NCBI GenBank assembly: GCA_028565635.1
Contig: JAOXYB010041815.1
Coordinates: 1-12,904 of the forward strand
Source: Phoronis ovalis
Taxonomy: Eukaryota; Phoronida; Phoronidae
DNA length: 12,904 nt
Reading direction: 5' to 3'
Shown: in pieces, positions 1 through 9,600 of the stretch
How positions within the stretch are numbered: the first letter of the stretch is position 1
Layout of the letters: each line of letters starts with the position of its first letter
The notes under the pieces: model-generated
Database searches by the model: none
Told to the model about the DNA's origin: nothing
The model's input: the letters and a program-made list of their open reading frames with translations, nothing else
Made by a program: the position numbers and the translations under genes

Positions 1-504
1 TTTTGAGACCAAAATCCTTAAAAATGGGAGGATATTTTGAGTTTGGCTGCACATACCCATCTAAAAAATATGGTTAGCTCTCCCCCGGGGGAAACGTATC
101 AGACAGCAGAAATAGTCATTTTGAATAAGAGTACCCCACAATGATAAACCGGATTATAATGCATAATGTTTTATATTCTTTTCTAATGTAAAAAAACAAT
201 AATGTTAAAAAAATACAATCCTACACATTGGATGGGCATTACACATGACAAATGTCTTGTTATAAGCTAACATGATGTATATTTTACAATGCCTAGTGCA
301 TCCATCATAGATTGGATTGCATGCATGCTGTCAAGATTACAACTACATCCAAGGCTTATAAACCCATACTATGTTGTTATGCCATACATTCGTGTAAACT
401 TTCCTTTTTACAATTGTGCAGCAAAAGTTTTACTTTACTTCGAATTGTTGCTGATTAATTTTTATTTACCAGTTTGTACATTGTTTATTTGTTGCATTGT
501 ACAG
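1..504 (+). other. 3' end of an upstream intron (incomplete)
   Basis: No coding sequence is supported here. The segment is AT-rich and ends in a pyrimidine-rich stretch and the acceptor TTGTACAG at 497-504. An open frame runs in from 289 in phase with exon 1, but its translation is hydrophobic and low in complexity and matches nothing in dynein, so I read it as intron. The only striking element is the GC palindrome at 81-92. Confidence 0.8.
81..92. repeat. GC palindrome TCCCCCGGGGGA
   Basis: A perfect 12-bp palindrome, C5G5 at its core, in otherwise AT-rich intron sequence. It could be a remnant of a repeat end; nothing in the window pairs with it. Confidence 0.6.
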
Positions 505-621
505 GCTGTGCAGCAGAAGAGTGAGAAGATAGGTGAAGAGGAGATAAAGTGTCAACATATGGCTGATTTGGCACAGCATGATCTGGATGAAGCTTTGCCA
601 GCTCTAGAGGAAGCTATGCGA
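505..621 (+). CDS. DNAH2: DNAH2-like exon 1 in window: stalk coiled coil CC1
   Basis: 39 codons, phase 0 at both ends (acceptor TACAG, donor GTAAGT). The translation from [15 protein letters not shown] to EEAMR is charged and heptad-like, and the [12 protein letters not shown] motif is the conserved end of CC1 in axonemal heavy chains. CC1 is the outgoing helix of the stalk that links the AAA ring to the microtubule-binding tip. Residues 1-39 of the partial protein. The upstream exon lies outside the window. Confidence 0.93.
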
Positions 622-3600
622 GTAAGTTGAATAGATCAATAAATCTGTCTTGAAAACAGTAAAATAGCTCTCTCACATGTAACAACATTATGACTGCTTA
701 TAGTGTATCCATAATCCAAAACTATATTAAGTATATATTTCATGATGTTTATGTAACTATATAATAATGTTAATTTTCAATTGTTTATATATTATATATA
801 TGGGGGTGTACGAATTTCAGAAATTATAAAATCTGAAAAAGGGGGTGTGTACGAATAATGGAGTTGTACGAATTGAGTTTACTTGGTATAAGCCGTGGTT
901 AGTAATTTTGTCATGTTTACATACAAACACTCAGTGAAAATTTTTTAGAAAGAAGATTTCCAAGCTCAACAGGAAATAATTGTCTAAAAATAAATAGAGA
1001 TTATTTTTATTATAATGATGCATCTTTATAGGCTTTGGAGTCCTTAAATAAAAAAGACATGACTGAGATCAAGTCATATGGTCGTCCACCAGCTCTGGTG
1101 GAAAAAGTCATGGAAGCTGTCATGATCCTAAGAGGAGGGGAACCTACATGGGCAGAAGCTAAGAGACAACTTGGTGAGTACAAAGGAAGAATGAAAGAGT
1201 CTTGTATTTAACCTTACTGGCTAAGCAATAACTTATTAGCTTATTTTGCTGGTAAAAATGCTCCAATCTGTTACATCAAATTAATGTATAAATTTATCAA
1301 AATATCAAACTTTTATGAAATTTTCAGTATTCTTTCAATATTGTACATGTTTGAGATAATCTATCATATTATAAATATTTTTTAATGCTCAGGTGATGGT
1401 AATTTCATCAAACAATTGGTCAATTTTGACAGAGATAACATCAGTGACCGTGTACTGAAACAGATTGGCAAATATTGTTCTCAAGCAGACTTTCAACCAG
1501 AAATCATTGGTCGTGTGTCATCGGCAGCTAAATCACTCTGTATGTGGGTGAGAGCCATGGAAGTTTATGGTAGAATTTACAGGGTTGTAGAACCAAAGAA
1601 ACAACGTCTGCATGCTGCCCAAACCCAACTGAAAGAGAAGCAGGATGCTCTTTCTGATGCCAAGGCGAAACTTGCTGAGGTGTGTACAAACCTGTGTTCA
1701 TGATTCTGTCAATATTCAACTTTTATGTTTTTATAACTGTACATCAATAATATGTAATTAGAATACTAACTATTAACTAATTATACACTAGCTGTTTTCT
1801 AGTAATGTCCTAATACATATGGCTTTATATAATTGCAACACAGCATTAAACATACACTGGTCATCATATGGGATCTGACAGCCATTAACAAAGGCACAAG
1901 ACTACTTGTCTTTCCTCGGTTTTGTTTGATGGATTCAAGCATTGGCTGGATACTTTTGTATTGGTAGTAAGAATGATTTAGGGATAATAAAAAAATTATT
2001 ATTTTATGAAATGAAATATATCTGAAATAGCACACTGCTTATTTTTATAAAAGTATAATTATTATGCATGAGTGTGTATTTTGTCTGTAGGTTGAAGCTA
2101 AGATGGCTCAGCTAAAGCAGGAATATGATGACAAATTAGCACAAAAGGAGGAGTTACGTAGGAAAGCAGAACAAACTGAAATGATGTTAGATCGAGCAGC
2201 TAAACTTGTATCTGGACTCGCTGGTGAGAAGATTAGATGGGAACAAACTGTTGAGGTATTTAACCGTTCATATTAAAATTAACAAAAGCCATAAAATGAT
2301 TAAACAAGTTGTTTGTAACTAAGAAACATTTAACGAGCAGATAGAAACAGAAATGGTAAAGGAAAACATCTCACATGTATTGAAATGAGATGTCTTATAT
2401 ACATCTGTATTGTTACACAAAAAGTTTTTTACACCTTCAGTATCTTAGCATTGCTGTAAAACTAGCAGGCCTCTTCCTTAAGTGATAATGCTTCAGTGAT
2501 AATTTTCATTGTTTTATAGGAACTTGAAGAGAAAATGGGTTATTTAATTGGAGACTGTTTAATTGCTGCTGCCTTCCTTTCATACATGGGACCATTCCTG
2601 TCTCAATACAGAGAGAAACTAACACATCAATGGCTGGGAGAAGTATGTTTAAATTTGAAAGTTGATGTGTGTGTGTATATCATCACTGTATCTGCTGTTT
2701 GAATATTAACTGTATGCCTCCTGGTAATAACTCTATATTATATATTAGGAGAAACTAGCACATGATTGTACAGCTGCAGTGGCTATAAGAGGTATATTTA
2801 TGATAGCATTAATTTCGAAATTTAGGAATTTAAACAGATGTTAAACACTGTCCCAGTATCTGTTAAGATTGAGTAATTTTCACCAAAACTTCCTAAATAT
2901 TAATACAAGTTGCTTGCATTTTCAGCTGAGGAAACTTCTCGTGCCTTGCAGTCCAAATTTCAGTTTCTGGGATTTCATGGCTAAACCTACCCATGTGCGT
3001 GATTGGAACATTCAAGGCCTTCCCAGTGATGCATTTTCTACCGAAAATGGTGTTATAGTCACCAGAGGTTCTCGCTGGCCACTTATGGTTGATCCTCAAG
3101 GTCAGGCCATCAAATGGATTAAAAATATGGAGACATCAAAGGTAAAGATATGAAATTTCTTTATGGTAACCTAGCTACATGTAATTGTAAAAGTTTGGGC
3201 ATGATGCAGCGAAATATTTAATCCAACATCTTTCAAATGTTTGCATCTATCAGTACTATCTAATATGTATTTCCTATAATTTTAAATGTAATAGATAATT
3301 TATTTCATTCATCCAAGATTTCATTGCCTGAAACTGTATAGAGATAATTCTGTTTTTTCTCCCTGTATTCACTTTGCTTGGATCATACCGCCTAACAAAA
3401 AAAAAATATACATTTTAATATTTTAATTTAATTTGTGATATGCGACAACTTATAATGTATGTAGCTCTTTATAATAGGCAGCAGATCAACAGTACATTAC
3501 TAGTATCAGTAATTATGAAAATAAACATTTTAATATGGGAATATTTTCTGCTTACATGACTATTGCAGATGGCGTTCATAATTAGACACATTTAACATGT

Positions 3601-6600
3601 CTCAGTTATTTACATTTATTTAATCATGTTAATTTTTGTTTTCAGGGCTTAAAGGTTATAGATCTACAGCAGAATGATTTCATGAGAACTCTGGAGTCAT
3701 CTATACAGTATGGCATGCCTGTTTTACTCCAGAACGTGCAAGAAAAACTAGACCCGTCACTTGACCCTATACTTAATAAAGCCATTAAGAAAATGGGTAG
3801 GTATTCAAAACAAACTGTAACGTTGTGTTTTCATGGCTGTATTTTTATTGTGATGCTTTTGATATCTTAGTACTGTATTTGTTTCTTTTAGTCTATTAGT
3901 TTCCTACTGACAATAGTATCAGAATCCTTGTTTAAAACATTTTCTTTCTTATTAAAGATAAAAAACTTTTACGTCAGTGTTCTTAGACAATGTTTAACGT
4001 TTCATTAAATGTTAACTACATTATCTACTAGAAACATCTGACTTTAAAAATTGATGTATATTAAATCGTATACATAACATTTTCGACAACTATTAAAGAC
4101 ATATCATCTAAAAAGAGGCCGTTTTGCTTTTTAGGTGGTGCATGGATGATTCGTCTTGGAGACAAGGAAATTGAGTACAATTTTGACTTCCGTTTTTACA
4201 TCACAACGAAATTAAGTAACCCTCATTATCCACCTGAGATCTCTACTAAGACCACTATAACCAACTTTGCCGTGAAAGAGCAGGGTCTTGAAGCTCAGTT
4301 ACTGGGTATAGTGGTCAGAAAGGAGCGACCTGAACTTGAAGAGCAGAAAGATAACTTGGTGTTGAATATTGCTGAGGGGAAGAAAAAACTGGTCGAACTG
4401 GAGGATGAAATTCTCAGGTAAGATTGTTAGGATGTTTTAACATTTAGAAATAATTTAAAATGTTATAAAAATAACTTAAGTCTTTAGATTTATGTTTTTA
4501 TGTTGTAGTGTGATATGGTCAACATTCTAAAAAGATGCAGACTTTATTTTATTTATTTTAAAATCTTGTAAAACAATAAGAAAAACAAAATGAAAAAACA
4601 TTCTCCTTTAGTTATTGTGTTGCAAATCACTGCATTACCTTAAATAATGTAAACTAAAGGCCTATTATAGCAGCAATGTCTCCATTTCAGATTGCTGAAT
4701 GAAGCTCAAGGGTCGCTGTTGGATGATGAGCAGTTGGTGAACACTCTACAGACATCTAAAACTACATCACAAGAAGTCTCAGAATCACTACAAGTGGCTG
4801 AACAGACAGAGATAAAGATTGATGCAGCTCGAGAGGTATATTTATTTAATGTATGAAATAACTTGTCAAGATTATACCTTTTACTACAGATATTTGCTCT
4901 ATCCTATGATACATTATTAGACACCATAAATATATGCTACTAGCAAATTATGCAGTGCTGGTCTAATTTGTAGGTACTGTGTAAAGTATTGTTTACATTA
5001 ATTTTTAAGTATTTTACATTTCACAGTGATTTCTATTTGTTTACAAAATCCTGATTCTAGTAAGGAAAATTATGTTTAATTAAATAAAGCTGTAAGTATA
5101 TTATTATGACATTCCTGTCTGATTTTATAGGGTTATCGTCCATGTGCACAAAGAGCATCCATTTTGTTTTTCGTTCTTAATGACATGGGTCGTATTGATC
5201 CTATGTATCAGTTTTCTCTTGATGCTTACATTGAGCTATTCAATCTCTCCATTGATAAGAGTCAGCGTAGTTCAAAACTGGAAGAAAGAATCACTAATCT
5301 GAATGACTTCCACACATATGCTGTGTACAGGTAAACATCTTTAAATAATGTAATATTATATATGTAAGCATAACTTTCTGTATTATAATAATGGCAACCT
5401 ACTGACATTTTTTGTGTTCCTCTTTTTGGTATATTTTTGGGGTAATGGTTTTATTTCATGACTTTTGATTGTAATCTAACTTTTTTTGTAAAGTAGCAGT
5501 TGTGCTAGTCATATTCTACCAGTATTCGTAAAAAATTATGAATCTTTTAAATTTGTAAACATTGCATTGCTTGTTATTTTAGATACACGTGCCGTGGACT
5601 GTTTGAGAAGCATAAGTTGTTGTTCTCATTTCAAATGTGTGCCAAGATTCTGGAAGCTTCAGGGAAACTTAATATGGATGAGTACCACTTCTTCTTGAGG
5701 GGAGGCATAGTAAGTCATTTGATATAACAATATTATATTATTCCACAAAATCAAGAAGCAGTGGTAAGAAAAATCAAGAAAATGAAGGAATTTGGAATAT
5801 CCACTATAATAACATACAATTAAAATAAAGCTTATGTTCAAGGTCTGAAGTACAATCAATGTAAATTAAAATTTCTAATGGCATATTTTACTTACTTTCC
5901 AGGTACTAGACCGTGAAAACCAGATGGACAACCCATGTCCTGGATGGCTGGCCGATGACTCCTGGGATAATGTCACAGAACTGGATAAATTGACAAACTT
6001 TCATGGCATACAGACATCATTTGAACAATACCCAAGAGACTGGAACATTTGGTATACCAGCAGTGAACCAGAGACAACGGGCTTGCCAGGTAGCCTTTTG
6101 ACACATCATTAAAAAATTCCCATTTGTAATTGAAATAATGTTCCAACTAAATAAATTTATTTATGAACCTGATGAACTTATTTTTATAAGTGAATTAATA
6201 TAAATTTGATCATCATTAATTTATTATTTTGATCTATAATGCAGTTTATATTTCATAATTTTATTTTAAGTTGATTTTAGTGACCAATTAAATGTAAACT
6301 TAAGGCTAAGTTAACTTTAATTTGTATATTATATGCCATTCATACACACCAGTCAGTTTTTGATGGCTCTGTGTAAATGTTTTGTATACTGCATTAAGAA
6401 ATGAGCTGTATGTAAAGCTAAAAAAGTACTCCAAAATATTTTGACACTGTAGGTGAATGGGACAATGCTTGTAATGAACTCCAGCGTATGCTGATTGTGC
6501 GATCATTGCGTCCTGACCGTGTATCATTCTGTGCTACGTCATTCATTGTGAATAACTTGGGCTCAAAGTTTGTAGAGCCTCCTGTGCTAGACATGCATGC

Positions 6601-9600
6601 TGTGGTAGACGATTCCACGACTAAGACCCCACTTATATTTGTACTGTCTCCAGGCGTGGTAAGTTGGATACTTGAAATAACTATATGAAATTACTTTCAT
6701 TGGAAAAATATATGTCCTTAGTCTTATTGTTACCTCAGTATAATGTCTTTTTCTGTTTCTTGAAATCAAAATAGTAAATACTAAGAGATATTTAGAGAGA
6801 CTAAAATTGTTGTAAACTAGTTCAAAGTTCAAGTCAAGAAACCTTTAAAGTAAACACTGACATGCAGCTGCCTGGGCATGAAATGAACTCTCAGAAATAT
6901 ATGATAACTGTTTTATTTTCTTTATAAGGCCATTATGACATTCATTCATTTTATCATTTTAGACCGTTTGAATTTGTTTTTTTAGGATCCCACCAGTGGT
7001 CTCCTTCAGTTGGCAGAGTCCAGTGGTATGGCTCATCGCTTCCATGCTTTGTCTTTGGGCCAGGGTCAAGCACCTATTGCGACAAGGATGATCAAAGAAG
7101 GTGTTAGAGAGGTATGGCGACCTATGTGAGTTAAGCCTGTGAATTTCATGTCTCCAGTGTTTACATGCTTTGTCACAAATATCATTATACATATTTTAGA
7201 AATTGTTGACTTCAATTTGCAATTTAAGAAGTTACTGTGCATTTTATCCAATCAACGAAATTTGTTTTCACTTATGCTATGGATATCGATTAGTTATTAT
7301 CGCGAGGCATAACAGTGGGAGTTCAATTTCAAACTAGAGTTGCATAGCAAAAATTACTTCCAAGATACATCATTCGGAACTCACTTCTACTTACAGGGCA
7401 ACTGGGTGTTCTTAGCCAACTGTCATTTATCGCTGAGTTGGATGCCGCAATTAGACAAACTGGTCGAGCAATTACAAATAGAGGAGCCTCACCCTGAATT
7501 CAGACTGTGGTTAAGTAGTAGTCCCCATCCTGATTTCCCTATCTCTATCCTTCAAGCTGGTATCAAGATGACTACTGAGCCTCCTAAGGTTTGTGTTATA
7601 TCTGGCTTTAAGAACCACACTGATATTATAATAAATGTGTAAATAGATGAATAACTGCTACAAGGTTATTTCAATAGAGTGAAGGTGACTTCTTTTCTGG
7701 CATTAGTGAGATGAAGTATCGTAACAACAATTGTATAGAAATGGAAATAGTTTCTTGATACTTTTTTTAAATGTACATAATATGTTGATATTAAGATATC
7801 TTTTAACCACAGTCAAATTCTAAATTGCAAGTTTTGCTAAATAAAGGAAAATTATAATAAAATGTACATGCCATTACTTTCAGGGGCTGAAAGCTAATAT
7901 GAAACGTTTGTACCACTTGGTTACCGAGCAGCAGTTTAGTCGGTGCAAGCGTCCCGAGAAGTACAAGAAATTATTGTTCTGTTTGTGCTTCTTCCACTCT
8001 GTGTTACTAGAGAGACGAAAGTTCTTGATGTTAGGATGGAACATCAAATATGAGTTTAATGATTCAGACTTTGAAGTAAGCAACAGTTTTGATTGGTTCA
8101 TTAATGAGCTTTTATTAATGTAACTGTTTTTGAAACTGAAACTGAGGCTTTGAAAAACTAACTCCCACAAAACATTACTGACTAAGGTCATGCTGTGATG
8201 TCGATATTGTCTTCTGATCAGTTTGTTAATATAACATTGCATTAGTTAATTTAGTAAACAAATAATATGTTTTTCATTTGTGTTTCCTTGTTATGATAAC
8301 TTGATATTCTTGATTTTGTGCATAAGCTCCAACTTATTAACTTTCTAGATATGCTTAGTTTTTGAAATTAAATTTTTCTGTCAAACTTTGAGTAAAGTAT
8401 TTCATTTTACATCCATTTGCCCCCCATGCCATTTGCCCTTGACCTTTTGCCCCCTTTGGATGAAGTGGGTGTGATGGCATTGGCTGTAAGCTGTATTCTG
8501 TGGTTAATCGAATTTAACTATACTTGCACATTATTTTAGGTCTCGGAAAATTTACTCAGTATTTACTTAGATGAGTATGAAGAAACCCCATGGGATGCCT
8601 TGAAATACCTCATTGCTGGTATCAATTATGGAGGCCATGTAACTGATGATTGGGACAGACGCCTGTTGATGACATACATTGGAGAAATGTTTATTGAACA
8701 ATCAATTGTTGCACCATTCTTCAAGTAAGGCAAAAATGGAAAGTAATAAAGACCAATAGAATTTAGCCTTAGTATAGCTGATATCAATGTTCTTTTTACA
8801 TTGATTGAAAATTCATTTGCTAGCTGTTATTGAATATTATAAAGTATTAAAATTAAATATTACCATTCTCAACTGCCCTTCATTCCGTAATGCTTTGAAT
8901 TTTTGGGGAGTTGTGTAGGTAAGAGTGACATGGTTATCTAGTGAGCGAGCATCATCCTATCAGATGCTATGCTGATAAGTGATAACAGATATCACCATCT
9001 TAAGGTTTACAATCATACACTGAGCTCATGAACATGGATTGTTGTACATTGGTATCTGTGCATTGCCTTACAATACTGTATAACTAAAAGGCTGCATTGA
9101 TAGTTATAATTAGTAACAATTACTGGGAAAATAGTATAATTCTGAAAGTCTCTCCTTGGTTATGCTGCTACATTAGAATTCTGATAATTATGTATGGTAT
9201 TTGTTTTCCTAGGTTAAGCTCATTACCGACTTACTATGTACCTAAGGACGGTCCTTTGTCATCCTACAAGGAATATATCAGCATGCTGCCAAACACTGAT
9301 CATCCAGAAACCTTCGGTCAACACCCCAATGCTGATATTGCTTCACTGATCTCAGAGACAAGACTGTTATTTGAAACTCTCCTGTCTTTACAACCACAAG
9401 TGTCCTCTGGTGGCGGAGAGAGTAAAGAAGATAAGGTAGGAGACATTTCTAGCAGAAGAATTTTGCAAAACTAGCTGTAGTGTTCAGATCTGGAAAATAG
9501 TAGCTTTATTAGAATTGCTTACACCATCATGGATATTATCTATCGACTACAAAAAGTGTTAACTAAATAAAGGTATTGCAGACAGTAATAAAACCATTTA

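Noticed and set aside
289-504. In-frame open reading upstream of exon 1, which could be an N-terminal extension of the exon
   Set aside because: The translation is hydrophobic and unlike a stalk coiled coil, and a good acceptor at 497-504 sits exactly where family similarity begins.
1799-2035. Minus-strand 78-codon open frame in intron 3
   Set aside because: AT-rich chance frame with no recognisable domain and no promoter or poly(A) evidence.
8190-8225. C/D-box snoRNA-like words (GTGATGT then CTGA) in intron 16
   Set aside because: The boxes are only about 20 bp apart with no terminal stem, far too short for a C/D snoRNA.
7880-8242. 120-codon minus-strand open frame
   Set aside because: It is the antisense shadow of exon 16, whose plus-strand translation matches dynein strongly.
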